From: Mycolicibacterium sphagni
GTDB lineage: Bacteria; Actinomycetota; Actinomycetes; Mycobacteriales; Mycobacteriaceae
Assembly: GCF_013337765.1 (NCBI RefSeq)
Contig: NZ_VBSB01000002.1
Location: forward strand, 186,001-250,000
DNA: 64,000 nucleotides
Reading direction: 5' to 3'
Below are positions 1 through 9,819 of the stretch, piece by piece. A program made the translations under genes and the position numbers. The notes under the pieces are model-generated. The model had not been told where the DNA came from. It did not search any database and was given only the letters and a program-made list of their open reading frames with translations. How positions within the stretch are numbered: position 1 is the first letter of the stretch; every line of letters begins with the position of its first letter.

Positions 1-311
1 CTCGGGTAGAACCAGCCGACCGGGCTGACGACGTTCTTGCCCGAGCGCAGCAGTGCCGTCACCTCATCGAGGTTGGGCAGCAGCGGCGCGTAGATCACCG
101 CGTCGGCGTCCAGCGCGAGGATGTCGTCAAGGCTGTTGGTGGCCGTCACCCCCAGCGGCTCGGTGCCGATGATCTCACCGACGTCCTTGCCCGCCTTGTC
201 CGTGGAATGCACCCAGCACCCGGCCAGTTCGAGTTCGGGATGTTCGAGCACACCCTTGATCGCCGCCACCCCGACTGAGCCGGTTGCCCACTGCACGACC
301 CGCAACGCCAT
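1..311 (-). CDS. Dihydrodipicolinate reductase-like NAD(P)-binding protein (C-terminus beyond window)
   Basis: The N-terminal 103 residues are visible, starting [20 protein letters not shown]. This is a Rossmann beta-alpha-beta with the GSVG pattern typical of mycobacterial proteins annotated as dihydrodipicolinate reductase or amine-dehydrogenase-like. These are NAD(P)H-dependent oxidoreductases that are not the lysine-pathway DapB. The gene runs off the left edge, so the catalytic domain is unseen. It is divergent from the lipid-transfer thiolase and shares a 165-bp spacer holding a KstR-type operator, so a role in sterol or related lipid catabolism is inferred. The substrate is unknown. 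Confidence 0.8.
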   Translation of the reverse strand, partial: MALRVVQWATGSVGVAAIKGVLEHPELELAGCWVHSTDKAGKDVGEIIGTEPLGVTATNSLDDILALDADAVIYAPLLPNLDEVTALLRSGKNVVSPVGWFYP

Positions 312-331
312 TGCTGCACCTCCGGGAAAAC

Positions 332-345
332 TAGAACGTGTTACA
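332..345. promoter_or_regulatory. KstR-type operator
   Basis: The sequence TAGAACGTGTTACA fits the KstR consensus TnnAACnnGTTnnA at every fixed position. KstR is the TetR-family repressor of cholesterol catabolism genes in mycobacteria. The site lies between two divergent genes, about 20 bp from one start and 130 bp from the other, and could control both. Confidence 0.8.
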
Positions 346-476
346 ACTACATGTACACGACTCCCCCACGAGCAGACGCAGAGTCGCGCAAATCGGACCG
401 CTACAGTGCGATTCTGCGTCTGCTCGCCGCGGAGTATGTTGCAGAGATTGCATCAGTGGGGACGGAAGGGATTGCC

Positions 477-1667
477 ATGCCAAATCGCGTGTTCGTCGTC
501 GGGGTCGGAATGACCAAGTTCGAGAAGCCGGGCCGCCGCGAAGGCTGGGACTACCCCCAGATGGCCAACGAATCCGGCAACAAGGCGCTGGCCGACGCCG
601 GCATCGACTACGCGCAAGTGCAGCAGGGCTTCGTGGGCTACTGCTCGGGTGACTCCACCTCCGGGCAGCGCGCGCTCTATGAACTCGGCATGACCGGCAT
701 CCCGATCGTGAACGTCAACAACAACTGTTCGACCGGATCGACCGCGCTGTACCTGGCTGCGCAGAGCATCCGCGGCGGGCTGGCGGACTGCACGATTGCC
801 CTGGGCTTCGAGAAGATGCAGCCCGGCTCACTGGGCGGAGGCGCGGACGACCGCGAGTCGCCACTAATGCGCCATATCGTCGCATTGAACGAGACCGACA
901 CCATGGCATTTCCGGTGGCGCCGTGGATGTTCGGCGCCGCGGGTCGCGAGCACATGAAGAAGTACGGCACCACCGCGGAGCATTTCGCGAAAATCGGTTA
1001 CAAGAACCATAAGCATTCGGTGAACAACCCGTACGCGCAGTTCCAGGAGGAATACACCCTCGACGACATCCTGGGCGCGAAGATGATCTCCGATCCGCTG
1101 ACCAAGCTGCAGTGCTCGCCGACGTCGGATGGCTCGGGTGCGGCGATCGTGGTCAGCGAGGCGTTCGTCGACAAGCACGGCCTGGCCGACCAGGCGGTGG
1201 AGATCGTCGGGCAGGCGATGACCACCGATTTCGCGTCGACGTTCGACGGCAGCGCGGCCAACATCATCGGCCACGACATGAATGTGCAGGCCGCCCAACA
1301 GGTTTATGACCAGTCCGGCCTCGGGCCCGAGGACTTCCAGGTCATCGAGTTGCACGACTGCTTCTCGGCCAACGAACTGCTGCTCTATGAGGCCCTTGGC
1401 CTATGCGGCCCTGGCGAGGCGCCGTCGCTGATCGACTCCGACGACACCACCTACGGCGGACGCTGGGTCGTCAACCCGTCGGGCGGGCTGATCTCCAAGG
1501 GCCACCCGCTGGGCGCGACCGGGCTGGCGCAGTGCGCCGAACTCACCTGGCAGCTGCGCGGGACCGCCGACAAGCGCCAGGTGGACAATGTCACCGCCGC
1601 GCTGCAGCACAACATCGGGCTGGGCGGCGCGGCTGTCGTCACCGCCTATCAGCGCGCCGAGCGGTAG
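477..1667 (+). CDS. Lipid-transfer protein / thiolase (SCP-x type)
   Basis: This 396-residue protein belongs to the thiolase superfamily Ltp branch, which includes enzymes of sterol side-chain and beta-oxidation chemistry. Visible signatures are the NNNCSTGS motif with Cys84, an HDCF motif near 293 and GHPLGATG with His343. The ATG at 477 was chosen over the longer frame from 351 because GGAAGGG lies just upstream and [15 protein letters not shown] is the usual family N-terminus. The divergent spacer carries a KstR-type site and an acyl-CoA ligase gene follows on the other strand. Whether this copy is a condensing thiolase or a retro-aldolase-type Ltp cannot be decided here; no DUF35 partner is adjacent. 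Confidence 0.9.
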   Translation: MPNRVFVVGVGMTKFEKPGRREGWDYPQMANESGNKALADAGIDYAQVQQGFVGYCSGDSTSGQRALYELGMTGIPIVNVNNNCSTGSTALYLAAQSIRGGLADCTIALGFEKMQPGSLGGGADDRESPLMRHIVALNETDTMAFPVAPWMFGAAGREHMKKYGTTAEHFAKIGYKNHKHSVNNPYAQFQEEYTLDDILGAKMISDPLTKLQCSPTSDGSGAAIVVSEAFVDKHGLADQAVEIVGQAMTTDFASTFDGSAANIIGHDMNVQAAQQVYDQSGLGPEDFQVIELHDCFSANELLLYEALGLCGPGEAPSLIDSDDTTYGGRWVVNPSGGLISKGHPLGATGLAQCAELTWQLRGTADKRQVDNVTAALQHNIGLGGAAVVTAYQRAER

Positions 1668-1691
1668 GACATTCCCCGCGAGCGGCTAGTG

Positions 1692-3320
<1,629 letters not shown>

Positions 3321-3355
3321 GGGCCCGAATCTATCGTGGCGGGCATACTCACCGG

Positions 3356-3691
3356 GTGCTCGTGCTGAAATCGATCGCGTTGTTCGTCGCCGCGGCGGTG
3401 CTGGAGATCGGCGGCGCCTGGCTGGTGTGGCAGGGGGTCCGCGAACACCGCGGCTGGCTATGCGCCGGCTTCGGTGTAATTGCTTTGGGTGCTTATGGTT
3501 TCGTGGCGACGTTGCAGCCGGATGCGCATTTCGGCCGGATCTTGGCGGCATACGGCGGCGTGTTCGTGGCAGGCTCGCTGCTGTGGGGGATGGCTGCCGA
3601 CGGATTCCGTCCGGACCGCTGGGATGTCGCCGGTTCGTTGATCTGCCTGCTGGGCGTCGCGCTGATCATGTATGCCCCCCGCGGACGTTGA
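3356..3691 (+). CDS. YnfA/UPF0060 family small membrane protein
   Basis: This protein of 111 residues with four predicted membrane spans has the family hallmarks: an N-terminal [11 protein letters not shown] stretch, GAYGF in the middle, [14 protein letters not shown], and a short charged tail. It starts with GTG. YnfA proteins resemble small-multidrug-resistance transporters, but their substrate is not established. It is transcribed divergently from the acyl-CoA ligase, with a 35-bp spacer. Confidence 0.9.
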   Translation: MLVLKSIALFVAAAVLEIGGAWLVWQGVREHRGWLCAGFGVIALGAYGFVATLQPDAHFGRILAAYGGVFVAGSLLWGMAADGFRPDRWDVAGSLICLLGVALIMYAPRGR

Positions 3692-3812
3692 ACCCAGGTT
3701 CCGGACGAATAATTTCTCTGCCAGCGAAAAGACCGCCCCATGACGGAACGTTTTCGGCGGCAATGACGATGTAATTGGAGGATCATTGGGTCGGAAACAA
3801 GGAGGCGCGGTT

Positions 3813-4127
3813 ATGCGGACCGCATTAGCACTTGCCGCGGTGGCGGCAGTGGGCGGCGTCATCGCGGGGCCGGCCGCAACCGCGTGGGCCGACAGCTCTG
3901 CGCAGAACACGATCAGCCAGTTGCAGAGTCAGGGTTACACCGTGAACATCGACCGGATCGGGACCGGGCCGATGTCGAAGTGCGTGGTGACCAATGTGCG
4001 CAATCCCCAGACGCTCACCCAGTGGGTGCCCTACACGGGTCCGGGGCGGGGAAATGACCGCACCATCCTGGTGCCGGTGGTGACCAGCCAGACGATCTCG
4101 GTGTCACTGGACTGCAGCGCGCATTAG
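3813..4127 (+). CDS. Small secreted protein, paralog A of a three-member family
   Basis: This protein has 104 residues, and the first 32 form a signal peptide ending near AWADS. The mature part holds I-x2-L-x-SQGY-x-V, DRIG, C-V-V-T-x-VRNP and a final V-x-LDC. The two cysteines may pair. The same pattern recurs in the genes at 20748 and 21252. The start at 3813 has GGAGG eight bases upstream. The tail overlaps the converging Ddn-type gene by 4 bp. Similar short proteins are common in mycobacteria; no function is known to me. Confidence 0.8.
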   Translation: MRTALALAAVAAVGGVIAGPAATAWADSSAQNTISQLQSQGYTVNIDRIGTGPMSKCVVTNVRNPQTLTQWVPYTGPGRGNDRTILVPVVTSQTISVSLDCSAH

Positions 4128-4510
4128 TCCAGGTCGATGCGGATGGTGAGCAGGTTGTCACCCATCGCGCGGACCGCGGCACTGTTCATCCGCGGAAGCT
4201 CGGCCAGGCGGGCCCGCGCGTCATCGTCGGGTAGCAGGGTGGCCGTTCCGCTGTGCCAGCGGCCGCGAACGCGAACGCGCACCCGCGGATTTGTCTCGAT
4301 ATTGCGCACGTACTGCGATCGGTCACCGAACTCCGACACCAGCCAGAACTCGCTGCCGGCCAGGCGCCCGCCGATCGGGGTGCGCCGCGGTTGCCCGGAC
4401 TTTCGCCCGGTGGTCTCCAAGAGCGTCTGAAACGGGACCGCCCGCATCACCGGGTTGGCGATGTGACGCTGGACGAGGTTGACGATGCGCTGCCGAGGAG
4501 TCAAAGCCAT
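4124..4510 (-). CDS. Nitroreductase/deazaflavin-dependent oxidoreductase (Ddn family)
   Basis: This protein of 128 residues belongs to the F420-dependent split-barrel family of Ddn. The LETTGRKSGQPRRTPI segment is the classic F420-binding stretch, followed by the FWLVSEFGDRSQYVRNIETNP region. Family members use reduced F420 to reduce quinones or nitro compounds; the physiological substrate of this copy is unknown. The 3' end overlaps the secreted-protein gene on the other strand by 4 bp. Confidence 0.9.
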   Translation of the reverse strand: MALTPRQRIVNLVQRHIANPVMRAVPFQTLLETTGRKSGQPRRTPIGGRLAGSEFWLVSEFGDRSQYVRNIETNPRVRVRVRGRWHSGTATLLPDDDARARLAELPRMNSAAVRAMGDNLLTIRIDLD

Positions 4511-4531
4511 GACTCCATCGTGGCAGGCGGC

Positions 4532-5674
4532 TCAGGACGCCGCGACAGCCAACTGCTGCGGCTGCTGTGCGGCTGTCTCCAGACGCATCGCGGTGATCGC
4601 ACCGGTGTAGTCGGCCGCATACAGCCGGTTGCGCACCGGGTCGGCGGCCAGGCAGGACAGCTGCGGGCCGAGGACGACGGTGTCGACGATCTCGGTGGTG
4701 GCGGTGCACAGCACGGCGATCTCGTTGCGATCGACGATGTAGGCGCAGTTGCCGCCGCGGCCCAGCACCAGCTGCGTGGGCACACCGCCCATCGCCAGGG
4801 TGTCGGTGACGCGGGCGCGGGCAACGTCGATGACGTGGATCGCGCCGCCGAACTCGGCATCCCATCCGGTACCGAACACGGTGCGGCCGTTGGGCAGAAC
4901 CGCGATGTCACCGATGGATCCGGAGATCGCGACCAGATCGCAGACCGCGCGGTCGCGGGTGTCGACGATCGCCAGCAGGCCGCCGGCAGGTGTGGTGAGT
5001 GCCGCGAACAGGCGGGTGCCGTCGGTGCTGATACACAGTGATTCGACGGAGGCGCCGGGGGCGGCCGGAATCTCGATCGAGGTGACCTTGCCGGTCTCGA
5101 TGTCGACAACAGCGATGTCGACGATGTCGTCGGCGGTCCGCGCGATGTAGAGGACGTCGGCAGCGGGGCTGACCGCCAGTCCGCCTGCCGTCATCTCAAA
5201 GGTCTTGGCAGCCAGCGGCATCCCGGTGCGGGTGTCGACGGCCACGACGGCGTCTACCTCGTTCGAGGCGGCACTGACATAGGCGCGGTCACCGACGAGC
5301 ACGACCGCGTACGGCTCGCTGAGGCCGTCGATGGTGACGGTCACCGTCAGCGTGGCGGCGTCGATGACGCACACCACGTCAGCGCCGTAGTGCGCGGTGA
5401 CCAGGTAGCGGCCGTCCGGGCTGACGGCCATGTCGCTGACCGGCCCGTGCCCCGGAGCGAGAGTCCTCGCGACGGTGACGACTGGCGCGGCGATCGGCTC
5501 GGTCAGCGGCTCCAGTTCGGCGCCGCCCAGCAGCTGCGGAAGCAGATCGGCGATCGGGTTGCGCCGGATCGTCGGCAGCGACGACAGCCACAGCGAGTGC
5601 GCAGCGGCGGCTCGCTCGGCCACCGCGACAGCGCTGCCCTCCGCCACTTCCGTCACTCCCGTTGTGTTTGCCAT
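4532..5674 (-). CDS. YVTN-repeat beta-propeller protein (YncE-like)
   Basis: This 380-residue protein is made largely of repeats of the type DMAVSPDGRYLV... / AVVLVGDRAYVS..., giving a seven-bladed propeller. The N-terminal 70 residues are Ala-rich and contain the LPTIRRNPIADLLPQLLGG segment. No signal peptide is evident, so location is uncertain. The ATG at 5674 was chosen because it starts the conserved MANTTGVTEVAEG stretch; upstream codons look noncoding. A perfect TTACC-N4-GGTAA palindrome lies 59 bp upstream, the same motif found near the porin gene at 53528. Function is unknown. Confidence 0.75.
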   Translation of the reverse strand: MANTTGVTEVAEGSAVAVAERAAAAHSLWLSSLPTIRRNPIADLLPQLLGGAELEPLTEPIAAPVVTVARTLAPGHGPVSDMAVSPDGRYLVTAHYGADVVCVIDAATLTVTVTIDGLSEPYAVVLVGDRAYVSAASNEVDAVVAVDTRTGMPLAAKTFEMTAGGLAVSPAADVLYIARTADDIVDIAVVDIETGKVTSIEIPAAPGASVESLCISTDGTRLFAALTTPAGGLLAIVDTRDRAVCDLVAISGSIGDIAVLPNGRTVFGTGWDAEFGGAIHVIDVARARVTDTLAMGGVPTQLVLGRGGNCAYIVDRNEIAVLCTATTEIVDTVVLGPQLSCLAADPVRNRLYAADYTGAITAMRLETAAQQPQQLAVAAS

Positions 5675-5732
5675 GATCTCGTACCTCCGTCGGCCTGAAT
5701 GCAGCCGGACATTGTCTTTGTTTGGCGCTGCG

Positions 5733-5746
5733 TTACCTGGCGGTAA
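5733..5746. promoter_or_regulatory. TTACC-N4-GGTAA palindrome
   Basis: The sequence TTACCTGGCGGTAA, with flanking G and C extending the symmetry to 6-bp arms, lies 59 bp upstream of the beta-propeller start. The form is typical of a TetR-family operator. Three relatives lie at 54722, 54903 and 54949. Confidence 0.55.
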
Positions 5747-6026
5747 CTGCCTCGGACGAGTGTAGCTAGTCAATTCATGGAGAATTCGTGGCTTTTCAGA
5801 ACCCAATTGCCACGCGCCCCGGAATCTCAGGCAGCGCTAAGGCGGGGATCGTTATCAATCCGTTGCAATACCTGGGGTGGGTCTCCAAAATTGGCATTGA
5901 GCTGGGCCTTCAGATCAATTCAAGATCATCAATCGCGTGCTTGAATGAGCCGCCAGCTTAGATTTTCTTACTCCGCCGGAGTCAAAAGAGGCCGAAATCA
6001 CAATGCCTCAGTCGCGTCTAAATTCT

Positions 6027-6041
6027 TAAGGAAATTCCTTA
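6027..6041. repeat. AT-rich perfect symmetry element
   Basis: TAAGGAA and TTCCTTA arms around a single A give 15 bp of dyad symmetry in an AT-rich noncoding stretch. It may be an operator or a small hairpin. No gene starts close by. Confidence 0.4.
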
Positions 6042-6093
6042 GGTTATTGACGGTCCGGCAGCCCTCCGGCGGCCAGGTAGTCGGACTCTCGAT

Positions 6094-6109
6094 CTTGATC
6101 CCGATCAAG
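6094..6109. terminator. Possible hairpin downstream of the MpaB gene
   Basis: CTTGATC and GATCAAG arms separated by CC lie 55 bp beyond the stop of the minus-strand MpaB gene. There is no T-tract, so either a weak terminator or an operator is possible. Confidence 0.35.
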
Positions 6110-6164
6110 TTCGCTGATCCGCATGGTTAGCAAGTGCGTCTCAACAATTCGCTAGTGGTCCAGA

Positions 6165-7157
6165 TCACACCATCTGCTCGATGGTCTCGCGGCTCCGCGC
6201 CGGATCGCTGCCGAGAACGTAGGCCGGCTCGGTATGGGCGACGGTTGTGCCGTTGGCGACCCGTTGCTGGGCTTGCTTGAACTCCGGCAGCGGTCCCATC
6301 GCCGCCCCCGCGCCGTTGAGTGCCGCCCAGGTGGCGGCACGTTCGATCGGGTGCGGCGGACGGTACGCAATCATGTCGGCCGCCCAGTCCGGCATGCTGT
6401 CGCGAATGGCCCAGTCGAAAAACTTGGCCTCCTGCGGGACGTCGGGATTCTCCATCAGGTTCGGCCCGGTGAACTGGGCGGCACCGTGGGTCAGCGCCAA
6501 CTTCGGCAGGTACGAACGCAGGCAGTCCAGCGTCTCCTCCTTGGTCGCAGGAAGGTCCGTGCCGCCCAGTGCGTGGCCGACCCGCACGAACTCGCCGTAG
6601 TAGCGGTCGATGTTGCGTAGCGGAGTGGGGTGGTAGAGCTCGTGGCCGGTCGCGATGCCCCAGACCACGGTGGCGTAGTTCCAGCGCAGCCACTCCGGGT
6701 CGTCGGCGTCGTAGGCCAGGCCGTCGGGGCGAACCCCCTTGATGGTGTGGTGCATGGCCCGCACCGCCTGCGCCATTCGTTCGGCTGTCGCGGTGGACCC
6801 GTACGCGGTCCCAATGAAGAACGCCACGGAGTGCGCCAACCGCACACCGGACCCCTTGAGGTCGAGCTTGCCGGTGGGGTTGCCGTCCTCGTCGCGTTGG
6901 GCGACCCGGGAGTGGTCGGAGCCCATCCAGTAGATGCTGGGGTCGAACCGCTCGATGAAGGCAGCACACTGCAGCCCGAAGATCAGCGCCGAGGTGTGCG
7001 AGTGCACATGCCAGACCGCACTGCCAGGTCCGAACCAGCCCGGGTCGCCCTCGGGGCCGGCGAACTCCAGGCCGCGGAAGAACTGGCTCCTGATGTTCTT
7101 GTCGAAGTCGGATCTGACCTTGTTTTCGAGAAGTTGGTGCGGCAGCAACAGTTTCAT
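6165..7157 (-). CDS. Oxygenase MpaB family protein (DUF2236)
   Basis: This 330-residue protein belongs to the MpaB/latex-clearing-protein superfamily of haem b oxygenases. Visible family features are the SAVWHVHSHTSALIFG stretch, RLAHSVAFFIGTAYG, a central HHTIKG histidine pair and the GHELYHPTPL region. Several histidines and arginines could bind haem. The ATG at 7157 (MKLLLPHQLLENKV) lies just after an AAAAGGAGCC site. It is transcribed divergently from a TetR gene with a large palindrome between them, a usual arrangement for repressor and target. Substrate unknown. Confidence 0.85.
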   Translation of the reverse strand: MKLLLPHQLLENKVRSDFDKNIRSQFFRGLEFAGPEGDPGWFGPGSAVWHVHSHTSALIFGLQCAAFIERFDPSIYWMGSDHSRVAQRDEDGNPTGKLDLKGSGVRLAHSVAFFIGTAYGSTATAERMAQAVRAMHHTIKGVRPDGLAYDADDPEWLRWNYATVVWGIATGHELYHPTPLRNIDRYYGEFVRVGHALGGTDLPATKEETLDCLRSYLPKLALTHGAAQFTGPNLMENPDVPQEAKFFDWAIRDSMPDWAADMIAYRPPHPIERAATWAALNGAGAAMGPLPEFKQAQQRVANGTTVAHTEPAYVLGSDPARSRETIEQMV

Positions 7158-7187
7158 CTCGGCTGGCTCCTTTTCCGGAGGCACGTC

Positions 7188-7213
7188 ATTTTGGTCACGC
7201 CTGTAACCAAAAT
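7188..7213. promoter_or_regulatory. 26-bp palindromic operator between MpaB and TetR genes
   Basis: Left arm ATTTTGGT-c-AC and right arm GT-a-ACCAAAAT match perfectly around a 4-bp centre. The site sits 31 bp from the MpaB start and 39 bp from the TetR start, so one TetR dimer site could repress both. An additional ATACC-AC-GGTAT follows at 7212-7223. Confidence 0.75.
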
Positions 7214-7251
7214 ACCACGGTATCGGCCGGCGGCCGGTATATCCTCAGCCC

Positions 7252-7848
7252 ATGCCGAGTGCCACCCGGTGGGCCGGGGTTTCTCCCGCCGACCGCCAGG
7301 CCGAGCGGCGCACGCTGCTGGTTCGCGCCGCCTTTGGCTTGTTCGGCGACGGCGGTGAGGCCGCGGTGACCGTGCGGTCGGTATGCCGCGCGGCCGAACT
7401 GAACACCCGGTACTTCTACGAGAGCTTCACCGACACCGACGCGCTGCTGGGTGCGGTCTACGACGAGGTGGCCGTCGAACTCGGCGGCATCTTGACCACA
7501 GCGATGACAAGTACCGGCGACGAACGGTCGCGGCTGCGCGCGGGCATCCGCGCCGTGCTCGACTTCAGCTCAGCCGACCCGCGCCGCGGCAAGATCCTGT
7601 TCACCGAGGCCCGCACCAACCCCGTGCTGGCTGCGCGACGCACCATCGCCCAGGACCACGTGCGCGAGCTCGTCCTCGACGAGCAGCGCCAGACCGCACC
7701 CGAATCCGACCGGGTGGCAACGGAAGTCGGTGCCGCGATGTATGCAGGCGCGATGGCCGAGCTGGCACAGCAATGGCTCGCCGGCACCCTCGGAGACGAT
7801 GTCGACGCCGTCGTCGCCCATGCCGTTCGGCTACTGCTCCCGAACTGA
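7252..7848 (+). CDS. TetR family transcriptional regulator
   Basis: This 198-residue protein has the standard N-terminal helix-turn-helix (residues about 20-65), with VTVRSVCRAAELNTRYFYESFTD as the recognition part. The variable C-terminal half is the ligand-binding domain. It probably represses itself and the divergent MpaB oxygenase through the palindrome at 7188. Its last 18 bp overlap the end of the converging transporter gene. Confidence 0.9.
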   Translation: MPSATRWAGVSPADRQAERRTLLVRAAFGLFGDGGEAAVTVRSVCRAAELNTRYFYESFTDTDALLGAVYDEVAVELGGILTTAMTSTGDERSRLRAGIRAVLDFSSADPRRGKILFTEARTNPVLAARRTIAQDHVRELVLDEQRQTAPESDRVATEVGAAMYAGAMAELAQQWLAGTLGDDVDAVVAHAVRLLLPN

Positions 7849-9072
7849 ACTCATCCGTTGCAGCGATGGGGCGACCCACACCGCCGCAACCCCGGCGACG
7901 ATGTTGAGGCCCATGATCGTGATGATCGGACCGGCCACCGCCTCGCTCTGGGCGACCGCCCCCAGTGCCGCACCGAGTACCGAGGATTCGATGGCGATCA
8001 ACAGCGACCCGAAACCCAGCAGGGTCGCCCGATGCTGCTCGGCGGCGAAAGCGCCGACCCACGCCAACCCGGCACTGAAGATCGCCTGGTTGGCCATGGT
8101 CGCCAGGATGAACACGATGCCGTAGATCCAGATGTGATTGAGGTCCTGGCGGTACTCCATCACCACGCAGATCGCGGCGGCCGCGGTGCCCAGCAGCGCG
8201 CTGTTGATCAACATTCCCCGCACGCCGAGGGCGCGGCTGACGAAGCGCCAGAACAGCGAGCCGGCGACCATGCCGATGGACGACGAGATCACGAGCACGT
8301 GCAAGCTGCCCGCGGAGCCGCTGTGGTTCACCGACGCGTGGATGCTGTAGAACGACGTGCCCAGGCTGACCGGAACGAACAGCAGCTGGATGACGACGTA
8401 GCGGCGGAACCACGATTCGGACTTCGCCACCCGCACACCGTCGTGGTACGTCTCGCGGAACGTCACCCGACTGGCGTCTGACGCCTGCACCGGCCCGATG
8501 AAGACAGCGGCGATCGCGGCGGCGAGCAGGCCTGACGAGCCGAGCCAGAGGACGTCGAGATGGCTGTGCGCCGGATCGCGCTGGGCCAGGAACGGGAGCA
8601 ATACCAGGGTGGTTCCGATCGCCAGGATGGCCCCGATGGCCCCTTGCGTCAGTACCAGATCGCTGCGGCGATGGTCCTCGAGTTTGCTCGAAACTACCTC
8701 GGAGAACGCGACTTTCGAAATCCCGGCCACCACACCGGTGGCCAGTGACACGGCCAGGAAGATCCCGGCGATGAACAACTTGGTCCACGCCGATACAGCA
8801 CTGACCACCACCAGGGTGGCCATCACCAGCGTGGTGGTGGCGATCACCAGGTGTTTGAGGTGACGAGCCCGCGCCAGCACATAGGGCGACAGGGAGTTGC
8901 CGCCGACGATCCCGATGCAGTACGCGGGATAGAGCAGGCCGGCTGCCCAGTAGTAGCCCTCCTGGGCGCAGATGAACGGCAACACCACCGACACGTTGGC
9001 CAACTGGGTGCCCGTCGTGAACAACGTGCCCTGGGTGAGCAACACGCGATACGCACGGCCGGGGGCAGTCAC
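7831..9072 (-). CDS. Major facilitator superfamily transporter
   Basis: About 413 residues with roughly twelve hydrophobic segments and no globular insert, typical of MFS permeases of unknown substrate. The open frame extends further upstream, but the GTG at 9072 fits the hydrophobic start (VTAPGRAYRVLLTQGTLFT) and leaves room for the next divergent gene. No strong ribosome-binding site supports it, so the start is uncertain. It overlaps the end of the TetR gene tail to tail. Confidence 0.75.
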   Translation of the reverse strand: MTAPGRAYRVLLTQGTLFTTGTQLANVSVVLPFICAQEGYYWAAGLLYPAYCIGIVGGNSLSPYVLARARHLKHLVIATTTLVMATLVVVSAVSAWTKLFIAGIFLAVSLATGVVAGISKVAFSEVVSSKLEDHRRSDLVLTQGAIGAILAIGTTLVLLPFLAQRDPAHSHLDVLWLGSSGLLAAAIAAVFIGPVQASDASRVTFRETYHDGVRVAKSESWFRRYVVIQLLFVPVSLGTSFYSIHASVNHSGSAGSLHVLVISSSIGMVAGSLFWRFVSRALGVRGMLINSALLGTAAAAICVVMEYRQDLNHIWIYGIVFILATMANQAIFSAGLAWVGAFAAEQHRATLLGFGSLLIAIESSVLGAALGAVAQSEAVAGPIITIMGLNIVAGVAAVWVAPSLQRMSSVREQ

Positions 9073-9144
9073 GTGGACGGTATACCGACCCGACGACGTC
9101 TGGCGCAATAGTCTGTCGGAAACCTGATCGAGGAGCACGAGCCG

Positions 9145-9816
9145 ATGAACCCAGATGACGACCCCGAGAAGCGCATCCAGGAACTCGAACGTCCGCTGAC
9201 CAACCAGGCACAGACCAGCGAACTGGGGACCGCCGGCCCTCCCGGTGGCTGGCTGCCTCCGCCACCGCCACCGCCACCCGGCTACTACGGCCCGCCGATG
9301 CCGCAGCCATCGGTTCCGTCGTCCTCGTCCGGCCTCCGCGTCGGCTGGATTGTGCTGGTGTTGTTGGTGGTTGGCTTGTTCGTCGGTGGTGGTGTGATCG
9401 TGTGGACCAACTTGGCCAACCGTTCGGCGCCGGGCTTCCCGAGCATTTCCGGCGGTGGTGGCACGTTCACCACGGCCACCCGGCCCAGCCGCGCCACCCC
9501 CACTCCCCCAGGTCCGTCCAGCTCGGCGGCGACGGTGGCGACCCCGGCGCCGGGGGCCAGCCAAAGCGTGGCTGGTGTCAACGCGAACAAGGAGCTTGCC
9601 TGCGACGACAGCGTCGTCACCATCAGCGGCATGAACAACACGGTGGCGATCACCGGGCACTGCACGCTCGTTCAGGTGTCCGGCATGAACAACGTCGTGA
9701 CGATCGATGCCGCCGACACCATCGATGCCTCCGGGATGGACAACAAGGTCACCTACCGCGGTGGCTCGCCGAAGATCAACAAGTCCGGTTTCGGGAACAC
9801 CGTCGAGCAGGACTGA
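9145..9816 (+). CDS. Proline-rich membrane-anchored DUF3060 protein
   Basis: This protein has 223 residues. The N-terminal 60 residues are cytoplasmic and Pro-rich, with a run of eight prolines. One membrane span follows at about 70-90, then a Thr/Pro/Ser linker. The C-terminal domain has the repeated SGMNN/SGMDN motif of DUF3060, likely a small beta-helix outside the membrane. The initiator ATG has GGAGCACGAG upstream. Such proteins are widespread in mycobacteria and of unknown role. Confidence 0.8.
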   Translation: MNPDDDPEKRIQELERPLTNQAQTSELGTAGPPGGWLPPPPPPPPGYYGPPMPQPSVPSSSSGLRVGWIVLVLLVVGLFVGGGVIVWTNLANRSAPGFPSISGGGGTFTTATRPSRATPTPPGPSSSAATVATPAPGASQSVAGVNANKELACDDSVVTISGMNNTVAITGHCTLVQVSGMNNVVTIDAADTIDASGMDNKVTYRGGSPKINKSGFGNTVEQD

Positions 9817-9819
9817 GGA

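Larger units (their letters stand above)
5675..6164. other. 490-bp gene-free, AT-richer intergenic region
   Basis: No convincing gene is seen. A 61-codon frame at 5945-6130 lacks a ribosome-binding site. The stretch holds the promoter side of the beta-propeller gene, the palindrome at 5733, the AT-rich symmetry at 6027-6041 and the hairpin at 6094-6109 downstream of the MpaB gene. Confidence 0.6.

Noticed and set aside
5945..6130. 61-codon plus-strand frame in the 490-bp spacer
   Set aside because: There is no ribosome-binding site or domain, and it crosses the dyads.
9253..9285. CCG-type simple repeat
   Set aside because: It is the coding run for eight prolines in the DUF3060 protein.
7601..9310. 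569-codon minus-strand frame overlapping the MFS gene
   Set aside because: It is Arg/Gly-rich with no hydrophobic segments. The true MFS frame is one register away.
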